Positions 1 to 8,811 of a stretch of DNA of 64,000 bases are shown here, one piece after another (within the stretch, counting starts at the first letter, position 1; each line of letters begins with the position of its first letter). The notes below the pieces were generated by a model. The model was not told the origin of the DNA. It saw only the letters and a program-made list of their open reading frames with translations, and searched no databases. The position numbers were made by a program, and so were the translations under genes. The stretch is from Roseomonas marmotae (lineage in GTDB: Bacteria > Pseudomonadota > Alphaproteobacteria > Acetobacterales > Acetobacteraceae). The stretch spans positions 2,300,501-2,364,500 of the forward strand of contig NZ_CP061091.1 in the NCBI RefSeq assembly GCF_017654485.1, in the 5' to 3' direction.

Positions 1-1301
1 GTGCCGCCGCCGGGCGTGGCACGCTCCGTCACCAGCACCCAGCGGCCATCGGGCAGCAGGCGCTCCATCGGGCGGTTCTCGCCCCGGTGCCAGAGCCGCA
101 TCTCTTCCAGGAAGGTGTCGACGTCGTTGCCAGCCTGCGGATACTGGCCGCGCTTGAAGCCTTCCCGCATGATGTCGTCGAAATGCGCGCCGGGTTTGAT
201 GAACGGTGCGCTGGCGCGATAGAAATCCTTGTAGCGGCTGTTGCAGGCGATGAGCCGGTCGTCCGCATCCCACATGACGAAGCCATCGGTCATCGAATCG
301 ATGGCGCTTTCAAGCATGGAGCGCCAGCGGCTGCGCTCGGCCTCCACCTTTTCCCGCTGCCGCAGGGCCAGGATCAACGTGGCGGCGATCACCATGACGA
401 GCACGGCGAAACCGGCGGAAATCATGTAGGCGCGGGTGCGCTCCTTCTCCCACCCCGCCAGTGCCGCGTCGAGCTGCATGCTGACGGCGAGGGACAGGGT
501 CGGATAGAGCGTCGGCCGGACGGCCGAGATGATGTTGTCGCCGTTGAAGCGGCTGGTGGACTGGAAGATCTCCGTGCCATCGGGGCGGGAGAGGCGCGCG
601 AAGGACGGCGGCAGCAGCTTGTGCCCGATCAGCGTCTCGTCATGCGGCAGGCTGGCCATCAGCGTGCCGTCGTCGCGCTCCAGGCTGATGCGCAGCCCGC
701 CGCCTTCGCCGCTGACCGCCAGAAGCGTGCTGATGACGGGAACCGGCACCTCCGCCACCGCGACCAGCGGCCCGGTTTCCGGCAGCGTGATCCGGCGTGC
801 CATGAACAGCGCCCATTCTCCCGTGGCCGGGTTGCGGAAGGGGCCGCCGATCATCACGGCCCCCGCGCGTGAGCCGCTGTCGAAAAAGGCCGCCGTGAGC
901 GAGGAGGGCAGAGGCCGCCGGCGGGAGACGGCGAGGCCGGTCGCCACCGGGATGCCATCCGGCCTCACCAGCAGCACGTCGCGGAAGGTGAAGTTCTGGT
1001 TGTTCAGCTCCCGCAGCACTTTCTCGACCTGCTGCATATCCAGCGAGCCACGCGCCGAGAGCGGCGCGAGGATCGCCGGCATGCCCGCGAGCATGGCGTC
1101 CACGGAAACGAGGTTGCGATTGAGCGAGGCTTCCACCGCGCGCGCGATCCGCTGGACCGTCTCGGAAGCGGCTGTCATCGCCGCCTCCCGCGCGCGGCTT
1201 ACCAGAAGGCCGGTGGTGACCCACTGCGCCGCCAGCAGCACGGCGGCACCCAGAATGACAGCAAGCCGCAGACGCCGGGAATGCAGCATTTCAATGCGCA
1301 T
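1..1301 (-). CDS. Cache/PAS membrane sensor protein, probably a histidine kinase (C-terminus outside the window)
   Basis: The frame is open from the ATG at 1301 to the left edge, giving 433 residues. A membrane segment lies at about residues 10-32, followed by a roughly 240-residue extracytoplasmic region resembling a Cache-type ligand sensor, a second membrane segment near 277-300, and a PAS domain (WDADDRLIACNSRYKDFY near residue 330) that ends in a DGRWVLVTER stretch typical of PAS_7. No kinase core is visible because the gene leaves the window, so histidine kinase is an inference; a diguanylate cyclase is the main alternative. The start overlaps the end of the TRAP binding-protein gene by 11 bp, so both are read from one transcript. 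This suggests the binding protein presents a ligand to this sensor or that the sensor controls its own uptake genes. Confidence 0.7.
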   Translation of the reverse strand, partial: MRIEMLHSRRLRLAVILGAAVLLAAQWVTTGLLVSRAREAAMTAASETVQRIARAVEASLNRNLVSVDAMLAGMPAILAPLSARGSLDMQQVEKVLRELNNQNFTFRDVLLVRPDGIPVATGLAVSRRRPLPSSLTAAFFDSGSRAGAVMIGGPFRNPATGEWALFMARRITLPETGPLVAVAEVPVPVISTLLAVSGEGGGLRISLERDDGTLMASLPHDETLIGHKLLPPSFARLSRPDGTEIFQSTSRFNGDNIISAVRPTLYPTLSLAVSMQLDAALAGWEKERTRAYMISAGFAVLVMVIAATLILALRQREKVEAERSRWRSMLESAIDSMTDGFVMWDADDRLIACNSRYKDFYRASAPFIKPGAHFDDIMREGFKRGQYPQAGNDVDTFLEEMRLWHRGENRPMERLLPDGRWVLVTERATPGGG

Positions 1302-2370
1302 AGGCCGGGATGCCCAGCGTGGGACCCAGATACCGGTTCCAGGCATCGGCACAATCCGGCCCGCAGCGATCCACCCAGCGCGGCAAGACCGTCTGTACCA
1401 GCAGGCTGCGCCGGCGGGCATCGTCGGCGGGGGTCACCGGTACGATGGTGAGGCTGCCCCGCGCATCAGTCGTGCAGCCCGGCTTGCCGGCGCTGCAGTC
1501 CAGACCTTCGCCCGTCTCGCGCGCCGCGGCTTCCCAGATGCTCTCCTCCAGATCCGTGAGGCCTTTCTGGATGACCTCGCGAATATCCTGGGGCAAGGCT
1601 CGCCAGGCTTCCTGGTTGGCACCGAACACCGAGACCCCCCATGTCAGGGCCATGGAATGGATATGCGACGTCACTTCCTGCAGCCCGACGGCATTGCCGG
1701 ATAATGTGCCGGTGACAGCGCATTCGACCACGCCTGCCTTCATGGCTTCGACAATGCCGGCGAAGGGAATGACCACCGGGGTGGCGCCCAGCGCCTCGAA
1801 CATCTCCGCCTGACCGACGGAGGAGGCGCGGATTCGGCGGCCCGCCAGGTCCGCGAGGCCCGTGAAAGGCCGGCGGCACCAGGTGACCTGGGCCGGGTAG
1901 GTGTAGACCGCCAGGAGTTCCGTCCCGTAGCGTTCCTGCAACAGCCGCTTCAGATGCGGGCGGTAGAGGCGCACGGTCTGGCGCAGGTTGGCGAAATCCG
2001 GGTTCAGGGCCGGCAGGTCGACGGCATTGAATTCCGGCTCCTCGGAAGAGACGATTGCCAGCAGAGCGGTGCCGAAGGGCACGACCCCCAGGCGCATCAG
2101 CTGCAGCATCTCCTCGGCCCGGAAACCCGCGCGGTCGAACGGCGCGATCTCGCCTACCACGCGGCCGTTGGTCAGCTCCGAGATGCGCTTGCGCCAGAAC
2201 GGCTCCTCGTAGCGCACATATTGGGAGACGTCTGCCAGGCCTCCAACCACCTTCAGCCGAAGCGGCTCTTCTGCTTTGGCCCCGGATGACAACAGGAGTG
2301 CCGCCAGGATACCGGCGGCTCCGAGAATATGGCACCAAGGACGCATGCGGACCGGCAGGGTTGCAAACAT
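1291..2370 (-). CDS. TRAP transporter substrate-binding protein, DctP family
   Basis: 359 residues with a Sec signal peptide (hydrophobic core about 14-30, probable cleavage after AKA near residue 33), so periplasmic. The AGRRIRASS segment at 176-184, followed by an alternating hydrophobic region ending in EAMKAGVVECA, is the DctP fold region whose arginine salt-bridges a carboxylate in characterised members. Several cysteines (165, 217 and a C-terminal cluster) are unusual for the family. No TRAP membrane subunits (DctQ/DctM) lie beside it. The downstream partner is a Cache/PAS sensor overlapping by 11 bp. That arrangement fits a stand-alone binding protein working with a sensor, although the membrane subunits could be encoded elsewhere. 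The substrate cannot be read from the sequence; an organic acid is the family norm. Confidence 0.8.
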   Translation of the reverse strand: MFATLPVRMRPWCHILGAAGILAALLLSSGAKAEEPLRLKVVGGLADVSQYVRYEEPFWRKRISELTNGRVVGEIAPFDRAGFRAEEMLQLMRLGVVPFGTALLAIVSSEEPEFNAVDLPALNPDFANLRQTVRLYRPHLKRLLQERYGTELLAVYTYPAQVTWCRRPFTGLADLAGRRIRASSVGQAEMFEALGATPVVIPFAGIVEAMKAGVVECAVTGTLSGNAVGLQEVTSHIHSMALTWGVSVFGANQEAWRALPQDIREVIQKGLTDLEESIWEAAARETGEGLDCSAGKPGCTTDARGSLTIVPVTPADDARRRSLLVQTVLPRWVDRCGPDCADAWNRYLGPTLGIPAYAH

Positions 2371-2511
2371 CGCCTCAATCCTCTCGCCGCATCGGCCGTA
2401 AGATATCGAGATAGCAGATTACAAGATCTTGTGCGCGGAACCAACCGCAGAGGCATCGTTCGCTGATTCCAGGCGCTCTTTCGTTAATTCTGCAGAGGAT
2501 GATGCGGAACG

Positions 2512-3255
2512 ATGGCCATGGTCGGGCATACTGATATCGTAAGCCATCGCGGGGGCGCCCTACTCTGGCCGGAAAACAGCCTGGAGGCCTTTCGGAACAG
2601 CCTTGCGCTTCCCGTCGAGCAGGTGGAATGCGACGTGCGTCTCTCCGCCGATGGCGTGCCCGTGGTGATCCATGACCATACGGTGCAGCGGACCACCCTG
2701 GGGCAAGGGGCGGTCTCCGCCCTGACCGCGCGGGAACTGTCGCAGCTGCGGCTGCGTCATGCGCCGCATGCCTCTGTCCCGACCCTGGCCGAGGTGGCGG
2801 CGCTGTTCTCGGGCAAGTTGACACAACTTCAGGTTGAAATCAAGGGCGGGCCGCAGGACGGATCCCGACCCGCGGCGCTGAACCGCAGCCTGGCCGTGCT
2901 GGATGCCGCGGGGATTCGCGGCCAGTCCCACATCATCGCCTTCGATGCCGGCATAGCCGCCGATGCCCAGGTGGCTGGAGGACTGGCAGGGGTGATCTGG
3001 CTCTTCGAGCGACATCTGCTGGAGCATGTCGGCGTCGATGGCGTGATTGCCCTGGCCCTGGACCATGGCTTCAAGATGATCGAGACGGAAATCGACGTGC
3101 TGGATGCGCCACTCTGTTCGCGCTTCCGGCAGGCCGGGCTTCGGCTGGGAGCCTGGGGCGCCAGTCGGGCCGATGCTCTGGCCAAGGCCTTCGGACTTGG
3201 CCTGGATGCGGTGGCTACTGACGATCCCGTATTGGCGCTTCGTCTGCGTGCCTGA
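2512..3255 (+). CDS. ugpQ: glycerophosphodiester phosphodiesterase
   Basis: 247 residues with the GDPD TIM-barrel signature: HRGG at 12-15, PENS at 20-23, ECDVRLSADG at 39-48 and HDHT at 54-57. The expected catalytic and metal ligands H12, E39, D41 and H54 are present. The family hydrolyses glycerophosphodiesters from phospholipid turnover to glycerol 3-phosphate and an alcohol. No signal peptide is seen, so it is probably cytoplasmic like UgpQ. Start: ATG 2512 with AGAGGA some 12 bases upstream; an in-frame ATG at 2518 is possible. The gene is divergent from the TRAP gene across 141 bp and abuts the convergent mepA gene with no gap. No ugpBAEC transporter is nearby. Confidence 0.85.
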   Translation: MAMVGHTDIVSHRGGALLWPENSLEAFRNSLALPVEQVECDVRLSADGVPVVIHDHTVQRTTLGQGAVSALTARELSQLRLRHAPHASVPTLAEVAALFSGKLTQLQVEIKGGPQDGSRPAALNRSLAVLDAAGIRGQSHIIAFDAGIAADAQVAGGLAGVIWLFERHLLEHVGVDGVIALALDHGFKMIETEIDVLDAPLCSRFRQAGLRLGAWGASRADALAKAFGLGLDAVATDDPVLALRLRA

Positions 3256-4086
3256 CTATGGCGCGGCCAAGACCCCCGCGCAGTTAGCCGGCAGCAGCCG
3301 CGGCGGGCGGGCAGGGGCAGGGCGCCTGGCTTCCCCTCTGAACCACCACTCCAGACTGGCATCGCAGCCGTCGCCCAAGGGAACGGGGGCCTGATCCTGG
3401 CAGCCTGCCTGGCCCCGCGGGCAGCGCAGGCGCAGATGCATGTGGGAGTCGTGTCCGGCCCAGGGACGGATGCGCCGCAACCACGCCTCACCACCATGAT
3501 TGCGGCACAATGCGCGCTTGATGGCGGGATTCACGAGCACGCGGTCAATTTCTGGCATTTGGGCCGCTGACCGGATGAGTGCCTCGTGCCCCGGCGAATA
3601 GACGTCGGGATCGATATCCTGACCGTCCGGTCGCACAAGGGAGGGGACGTTGAGCCTCTCCCGCGCAGGCCGGGGCCGAGCGGGACGGGGCGCCACATCC
3701 AGCCAGACATCGGCATCCAGCCCGATCTGGTGGCTGGCGTGGCCCCAGGGCATCGGCCCGCCACGCGGCTGGCTGACATCGCCGATCCAGATCGGCGGCA
3801 GTCCCGCCCCGGTTGCCGCGGCAGCGAGGGATGCCAGCGTGTCGATCATCGCCGGATGCCCCCAGAAGCGATTGCGGGATAACCGCACCACTTCCCACCC
3901 CGGCCCCTCGGGCGGCATGGCCACCGCGCCGGCGATGCAACCGAGGCCGTGGCTGCCAATCACACGGGGCGCCTCAACCGTCGGATGGCCCGCCGCCGCC
4001 CAGCCTGGCGCGCTGGTATCGGCGGCGGAGGCCGGGAAGGCCAGCGGCAGCAGAACAAGACAATGGAGGACGCGAAACAGGCGCAT
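3256..4086 (-). CDS. mepA: penicillin-insensitive murein endopeptidase MepA
   Basis: 276 residues from the ATG at 4086, chosen because it opens a clear signal peptide (MRLFRVLHC through AFPASA); the frame extends upstream to 4146 but without export features. It has the LAS metallopeptidase zinc motif: [14 protein letters not shown] with H116, H119 and D126, and GHDSHMHLR with H212, H215 and H217. These match the three zinc ligands and helper histidines of E. coli MepA. MepA cleaves D-alanyl-meso-diaminopimelyl cross-links in the periplasm. Length is typical (E. coli 274). The gene is convergent with ugpQ and shares no operon. Several cysteines in the C-terminal third fit the disulfide-rich family pattern. 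Confidence 0.9.
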   Translation of the reverse strand: MRLFRVLHCLVLLPLAFPASAADTSAPGWAAAGHPTVEAPRVIGSHGLGCIAGAVAMPPEGPGWEVVRLSRNRFWGHPAMIDTLASLAAAATGAGLPPIWIGDVSQPRGGPMPWGHASHQIGLDADVWLDVAPRPARPRPARERLNVPSLVRPDGQDIDPDVYSPGHEALIRSAAQMPEIDRVLVNPAIKRALCRNHGGEAWLRRIRPWAGHDSHMHLRLRCPRGQAGCQDQAPVPLGDGCDASLEWWFRGEARRPAPARPPRLLPANCAGVLAAP

Positions 4087-4215
4087 GCTCGGTATCCTGC
4101 TCGGATTGGGCGTGGCGACAGCGGCGCGCCGCCATTCCGCCGCCATGTTCCTGGGGAAACTGCACAGTCAAGGCTGCCGCAACCTTGGCGTGCGGCATGC
4201 ATGGGAGATGGTGGT

Positions 4216-5100
4216 TTGAAGGGTATCCTGCTAGCCGGCGGCGCCGGCACGCGTCTGCATCCCGCGACCCTGGCGATATCGAAGCAGCTTCTGCCGGTCT
4301 ACGATAAGCCCATGGTCTATTACCCGCTCTCCGTGCTGATGCTCGCGGGCATCCGGGAGATCATGATCATCTCCACCCCTCACGACCTGCCGCTGTTCCG
4401 GCGCCTTCTGGGTGATGGCAGGCAATGGGGTCTTTCCTTTACTTATGCGGAGCAGGATCGGCCGCGTGGCATCGCGCAGGCCCTGACCCTCGCGGAAACC
4501 TTCCTGGACGGTAGCCCGGCGGCACTGATACTGGGCGATAATATGTTCTATGGCAACGACTTGGACAGGCACCTTGCCATCGCACATGAAACCCTGGCCA
4601 AAGGCGAGGCGGGGGCGGTTGTCTTCGCCTACCGGGTGGCGGACCCCCAGCGTTACGGTGTCGTGGAGTTCGATGCCTCCAACCGCGCATTGAGCCTGGA
4701 GGAGAAGCCGAAGCTGCCGCGATCGGACTGGGCGGTGACGGGACTTTACTTCTATGACGGCCGGGCATCCTCCCTGGCAGGCCAGCTCGAACCCTCGGCG
4801 CGGGGTGAGATCGAGATCACGGACCTGAACCGCCGCTATCTGGAGGAAGGGCAGCTCAGCGTGCTGCAACTGGGCCGTGGCTTTGCCTGGCTGGACACGG
4901 GCACGCATGACAGCCTGCTGGAGGCCGGTGAGTTCGTCCGGGCCATCGAGAAACGGACAGGCCAGAAGATTGCCGCCGTCGAGGAAGTGGCTTGGCGGAT
5001 GGGTTTCATCGACGAAGCGCAGCTTATGGCGCTGGCCGTGCCGCTCCGGAATAGCGGCTACGGCGCCTATCTCGAGGGCCTGCCGCGCCAGGGCCCGTAA
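4216..5100 (+). CDS. rfbA: glucose-1-phosphate thymidylyltransferase
   Basis: 294 residues starting at TTG 4216, which gives the family N-terminus MKGILLAGG and sits 7 bases after GGGAGA (4203-4208); an ATG at 4201 adds five residues and lacks an obvious ribosome site. The nucleotide-binding signature GGAGTRLHP and [17 protein letters not shown] are both present, as is the ILGDNMFYG core. The enzyme makes dTDP-glucose from glucose 1-phosphate and dTTP, the first step towards dTDP-L-rhamnose and other deoxysugars in surface polysaccharides. The partners rfbB, rfbC and rfbD are not in the window, so this is an isolated copy. The next gene is convergent. Confidence 0.88.
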   Translation: MKGILLAGGAGTRLHPATLAISKQLLPVYDKPMVYYPLSVLMLAGIREIMIISTPHDLPLFRRLLGDGRQWGLSFTYAEQDRPRGIAQALTLAETFLDGSPAALILGDNMFYGNDLDRHLAIAHETLAKGEAGAVVFAYRVADPQRYGVVEFDASNRALSLEEKPKLPRSDWAVTGLYFYDGRASSLAGQLEPSARGEIEITDLNRRYLEEGQLSVLQLGRGFAWLDTGTHDSLLEAGEFVRAIEKRTGQKIAAVEEVAWRMGFIDEAQLMALAVPLRNSGYGAYLEGLPRQGP

Positions 5101-5122
5101 GTCTGGCGCGGCCCGGGGCGCC

Positions 5123-5401
5123 CTAGCTTCCGGAGAAGCGGAAGGCGCCCGGTATCGGCTGAGCGTCCGACGCGGGGGCAGCGGCCTCCTGCTGCGCCTG
5201 CTTCATCTTGCTCTCGATCTGCTTCAGCAGCGTCACCATGCCGTTGGTGAAGGTAGGCAGCTGGACCACGGGTATGATCAGCTGGCCGCAGGGGGCAGGC
5301 GTGCCGTCCGGCTTCGTCTGCACCAGGGTCAGCCGCGCGACGCCGAAATTGACGTTCGCGTCCAGGATGCCGTCCGCGAAGACGGTGGGTTGGTCGGGCA
5401 T
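5123..5401 (-). CDS. small protein of unknown function downstream of a type I secretion pair
   Basis: 92 residues, not recognised. The N-terminal two thirds (starting MPDQPTVFADGI) looks like a compact beta-rich domain with the core ANVNFGVARLTLVQ, then PCGQLIIPVVQLP. A helical stretch (TLLKQIESKMKQAQ) and an Ala/Pro-rich tail follow. It has no signal peptide or membrane segment. It begins 15 bp after the HlyD-type gene on the same strand, so it is probably the third gene of the secretion operon. The general shape resembles small DUF3467-like proteins, but I cannot assign it. A role linked to secretion (chaperone, cargo or regulator) is inference from position only. Confidence 0.6.
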   Translation of the reverse strand: MPDQPTVFADGILDANVNFGVARLTLVQTKPDGTPAPCGQLIIPVVQLPTFTNGMVTLLKQIESKMKQAQQEAAAPASDAQPIPGAFRFSGS

Positions 5402-5416
5402 TGCGTTCCTAGGTCC

Positions 5417-6790
5417 TTATTGTTCGCGGAAGGCGCGGTGGAAGCTGTCGAGCACCGGCTGGATCATATAGCGAAGGAAGCTGCGGCTGCCGGTCTGGAT
5501 CTGTGCTTCCACAGGCATACCCGCGCGCAGGGCCACATTCTCCAGCTTGGCCAACTGGTCCTCGTCCACCACGATCTGCACGCGATAATGGCTGGCGCGC
5601 GTGCGCTCATCCACTGTCACGTCGCTGGCGACATAGGTGACGTGTCCGTGCAGGAAGGGCACCAGGCGCTGCTTGAAGGCAGGCAGGCGAACCTCGGCCT
5701 CCAGCCCAGGATAGACCACGTCGATGTCAGTGGGGGATAGCTCGACCTCCGCCACCAGCCGGTCGCGGCTCGGGACCAGCTCCATGACGGGCTCCCCGGG
5801 CTTCACCACCGCCCCGAGGTTGAAGAAACGGCTGCCGAGGATCGTGCCATCCTCCGGCGCCACGATTTCCCGGCGCGTCACCACGTCCTGGGCAGCGCCG
5901 AGCTTCTCCTCCGTCTCATTGAGCCTGCTGCGCACCTCGCGCGATTCAGTGGATACATCGGCCAGGCGCTGGTCACGCACCTGCTGCATCTGGCTGCGCG
6001 CTTCCGCGGCGGCGGCGGCGGCCCGCTCGGTCTGGCCGATCAGGTCCTGCATGTTGCCTTCCAGGGAGGCGACGTTGCGCTGCAGGGCCAGCAGGCGCGG
6101 CATCCGCTCCAGCCCCTGTGCGACCAGGGTTCGGACGTCCTGCTCCTCCCGCTTGATCAGCTCCAGCTGCCGCTGCTGGCTGCCGATCTGGGCGCGGGCG
6201 GAGGATGCGGTGGCTTCATGCTGGGCGATACGGGCCTCCAGCACCTGGATCTGGCTGATCAGGCTGGCCTGACGGGCGGCGAAAAGCGTCCGTTGCCCCG
6301 TCATCGCCTCCAGCGACCGCGGATCGCCCGCTTCCAGCAGTTTCTGTGGGAAGGTGATCTCGCTCGCGCCGTGCCGCTCGGCTTCCAGGCGGGCGAACTG
6401 CGCCATCAGCGCCCAGTGCTGCCCACGCAGCATCTCCAGGCTGGCGGCGGACTGGGCATCATCCAGCCGCATCAGGACCTGGCCTGCCTTCACCTTGTCG
6501 CCGTCACGGGCCAGGATTTCCCGCACGATCCCGCCTTCCAGGTGCTGGATGGTGCGACGGCTCCCTTCGCTGCGGATCTGGCCAGGGGCGATGGCAGCCT
6601 CTGCCAGTGGTGCCAGCGCCGACCAGAGCAGGAAGCCGCCGAAGAAGACGAGGATGGCCAGGATGCCCAGCCACATGGCTCCGCTGGTGCGGGGGCGTGG
6701 CGTATCCAACTGGCCGGGGGCGAGCGGCGGCATGCCCGTCTGGCCCACCGGAGCGGGAGGGGAGCCGGCCGGAGCGGTCGTGATGCTCAT
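5417..6790 (-). CDS. HlyD-family periplasmic adaptor of a type I secretion system (PrtE-like)
   Basis: 457 residues. A short Pro-rich cytoplasmic tail precedes one membrane helix at about 41-62 (MWLGILAILVFFGGFLLWSA). A lipoyl/barrel-sandwich half (IAPGQIRSEGSRRTIQHLEGG) follows, then long alpha-helical hairpins rich in Gln, Arg and Glu (about 115-290), and a C-terminal beta-barrel region with PGLEAEVRLPAF. This is the layout of membrane fusion proteins that bridge an inner-membrane ABC exporter and TolC. The start overlaps the stop of the ABC gene by 4 bp, so the two are translationally coupled. The TolC homologue at 33.5 kb is a plausible outer-membrane partner. No RTX-type cargo gene is adjacent. 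Confidence 0.88.
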   Translation of the reverse strand: MSITTAPAGSPPAPVGQTGMPPLAPGQLDTPRPRTSGAMWLGILAILVFFGGFLLWSALAPLAEAAIAPGQIRSEGSRRTIQHLEGGIVREILARDGDKVKAGQVLMRLDDAQSAASLEMLRGQHWALMAQFARLEAERHGASEITFPQKLLEAGDPRSLEAMTGQRTLFAARQASLISQIQVLEARIAQHEATASSARAQIGSQQRQLELIKREEQDVRTLVAQGLERMPRLLALQRNVASLEGNMQDLIGQTERAAAAAAEARSQMQQVRDQRLADVSTESREVRSRLNETEEKLGAAQDVVTRREIVAPEDGTILGSRFFNLGAVVKPGEPVMELVPSRDRLVAEVELSPTDIDVVYPGLEAEVRLPAFKQRLVPFLHGHVTYVASDVTVDERTRASHYRVQIVVDEDQLAKLENVALRAGMPVEAQIQTGSRSFLRYMIQPVLDSFHRAFREQ

Positions 6791-8553
6791 GCGTTACCTC
6801 CCGGTGCGAGACGGCCTGTGGCGGTGGCAGCCACGGCGGGGGCCGCGGCCGGGCGGGGCTGCGGCATCAAGCGGCGCAGCACCTCGGCCCGCGGGCCGAA
6901 CATCTCCACGGCGCCGTCCTTCAGCAGCAGGACCTTGTCGACGCCCTGGACCAGGGTGGGGCGGTGGGACACGAGCACCACGGTCGTGCCCCGGCTCTTC
7001 AGGGTGTCCACGGCCCGTTGCAGCGCGGCCTCGGCATCACCGTCCAGGTTCGAGTTGGGTTCATCCAGGACCACCAGCTTCGGATTGCCGAACATGGCGC
7101 GGGCCAGGCCCACCAGCTGCCTCTGCCCGCCGGAGAGGTGCTGGCCGCCCTCGCCGATCTCGGTCTCATAGCCCTGCGGCAGGCGGAGGATCATCTCGTG
7201 GCAGCCCGCGAGGCGGGCGGCGGCGAAGACAGCCTCCGGCTCGGCATCCGCCATGCGGGCGATGTTCTGGAAGACAGTGCCGTCAAACAATTCCACATCC
7301 TGGGGCAGGTAGCCGACATGGCGGCCGAAATCCTCACGCTTCCAGGTATAGACATCGGCGCCATCGAGCCTGACGTTCCCGGAACTGGGCGCGAGGGTGC
7401 CGATCATCAGCCGGATCAGCGTGGTCTTGCCGGCGGCCGAGGGGCCGATGACGGCCAGGCTTTCCCCCGGCTCCAGCCCGAAGGAAACGCCCTTGATGAT
7501 GGCCATCGGCTGGCCGGGGACGCCGTAGGTCACCCGCTCGGCCGCGACCCGGCCGGTAGGCTCCGGCATGGCCAGGCCCGGTGGCCGGATGCGCGGCAGG
7601 GCGAGAAAGATGTTCAGCCGCCGCAGCGCCTGACGCGTCTGCACCAGCCCTTTCCAGCCGCCGATCAGCTGCTCCACCGGCGCCAGCGCCCGCCCCATGA
7701 TGATGGAGCCTGCGATGGAGGCGCCGGAGGTAATCTCCTGCCGCAGCACAAGATAGGCACCGATGCCCAGCACGGCCAGCTGCACCGCGAGGCGGAAGAA
7801 CTTGGTGGCGGAGAGCAGGATGGCCGCCCGGTCCGCCGCCTTCTGCTGCGGGGCCGTGACCTGGGCGACGCCCTCCCGCCAATGCCGCAGGACAGCGTTG
7901 CTCATGCCCATGCTGTCGATCACCTCGGCATTGCGGGCGACCGCATCGGCCCGCCGCTGGCTGGCCATGGCCGCCGTGCTGGCCTGCCGCAGCAGGGAGG
8001 AGGTGGTGAACTCATTGAGGAGCGTCAGGCCGAACAGCATCACCGCGCCCGCGAGGGCGACGAAGCCCATCAGGGGATGCAGCAGGAAAATGGCGCCGAG
8101 ATAGATGGGCACCCAGGGCACGTCATAGACCGCCAGCGCGCCTGGGGAGCCCAGCCAGGACCGGCAGACCGCAAGGTCCCGCAGCGCCTCCATCCGGTAG
8201 GGGCGTCCCCGCAACTGAGATTCCAGCGCGCGCTCGAAGCCCTCCGGCGCGACACGGGCTTCGATCCAGCCCGCCACCCGCTGCATCACCTGGCCGCGGA
8301 CCGCCTCCAGCACCGCCAGCAGCAGGACGGCGCTGACGGCGATGATGGTGAGGAAGATCAGCGTGTCCAGGCTGCGGGTCGCCAGGACGCGGTCGAACAC
8401 CTGCATCATATAGAGTGACACGGTAAGCTGCAGCAGGTTCACCACACCGCTGAACAGGCCAACGGCCACGAACTCACGCCGGCACGCCCGGATGGCGCGG
8501 GAGAGGAGAGTGTCGGAGGCACCTTCGGTGCCAGGCTGACGGAATACGGCCAT
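6787..8553 (-). CDS. type I secretion permease/ATPase (PrtD-like ABC exporter)
   Basis: 588 residues. An N-terminal ABC-transporter membrane domain (about 25-310) carries hydrophobic segments such as VNLLQLTVSLYMMQVFDRVL, the typical start of PrtD/HlyB-class exporters. The ATPase half has Walker A GPSAAGKTTL, the signature LSGGQRQ and Walker B LVVLDEPNSNLD, followed by the H-loop LVSHR. There is no N-terminal C39 peptidase or C39-like domain, which places it with the protease/lipase (PrtD) exporters rather than bacteriocin exporters. It energises export of a C-terminally tagged protein across both membranes together with the HlyD protein and TolC. It is the first gene of a three-gene operon; the upstream gap holds a 13-bp direct repeat. 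Confidence 0.9.
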   Translation of the reverse strand: MAVFRQPGTEGASDTLLSRAIRACRREFVAVGLFSGVVNLLQLTVSLYMMQVFDRVLATRSLDTLIFLTIIAVSAVLLLAVLEAVRGQVMQRVAGWIEARVAPEGFERALESQLRGRPYRMEALRDLAVCRSWLGSPGALAVYDVPWVPIYLGAIFLLHPLMGFVALAGAVMLFGLTLLNEFTTSSLLRQASTAAMASQRRADAVARNAEVIDSMGMSNAVLRHWREGVAQVTAPQQKAADRAAILLSATKFFRLAVQLAVLGIGAYLVLRQEITSGASIAGSIIMGRALAPVEQLIGGWKGLVQTRQALRRLNIFLALPRIRPPGLAMPEPTGRVAAERVTYGVPGQPMAIIKGVSFGLEPGESLAVIGPSAAGKTTLIRLMIGTLAPSSGNVRLDGADVYTWKREDFGRHVGYLPQDVELFDGTVFQNIARMADAEPEAVFAAARLAGCHEMILRLPQGYETEIGEGGQHLSGGQRQLVGLARAMFGNPKLVVLDEPNSNLDGDAEAALQRAVDTLKSRGTTVVLVSHRPTLVQGVDKVLLLKDGAVEMFGPRAEVLRRLMPQPRPAAAPAVAATATGRLAPGGNA

Positions 8554-8811
8554 CGTGGTCTCGGCCGTATCAGCCCTGGCGCCCGGCGTCAGCGGAGCGG
8601 TGGTGCGTCGTCATGCGTCTGGGAACTCCATGGACCGCGGCGAGGTATATCATGGACCGCGGCTTTCAAAGATCATGTAAATCTCCGGAGCTTTATCAGT
8701 GCTGCTACGGAGTGGAGCAGGAATTCTGGCGGCAGTTGTCTGGTTGCCGGGCGCGGGCAAATAAGCACGCGTCTGATAATGGAAAAAGCCGCAAAGCCAG
8801 ACCTGCATTTC
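8554..8811. other. 258-bp intergenic gap upstream of the secretion operon
   Basis: This gap between the gtrA stop and the exporter start is visibly less GC-rich than its surroundings, especially 8640-8830, and should hold the promoter for the minus-strand secretion operon. The only structure I can point to is a 13-bp direct repeat (8629-8663). The short open frames here have no credible start or composition and I do not call them. Confidence 0.5.
8629..8663. repeat. 13-bp direct repeat, 22-bp period, in front of the secretion operon
   Basis: CATGGACCGCGGC occurs exactly at 8629-8641 and again at 8651-8663. The nine bases between the copies contain GGTATAT, which on the minus strand could serve as a -10 element. 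Two same-face sites two helical turns apart are what a dimeric regulator would use, but no regulator is identified. Confidence 0.45.

Noticed and set aside
5101..5122. GC-rich hairpin between rfbA and the small unknown gene
   Set aside because: Only a 5-bp stem with a large loop and no T-tract on either strand.
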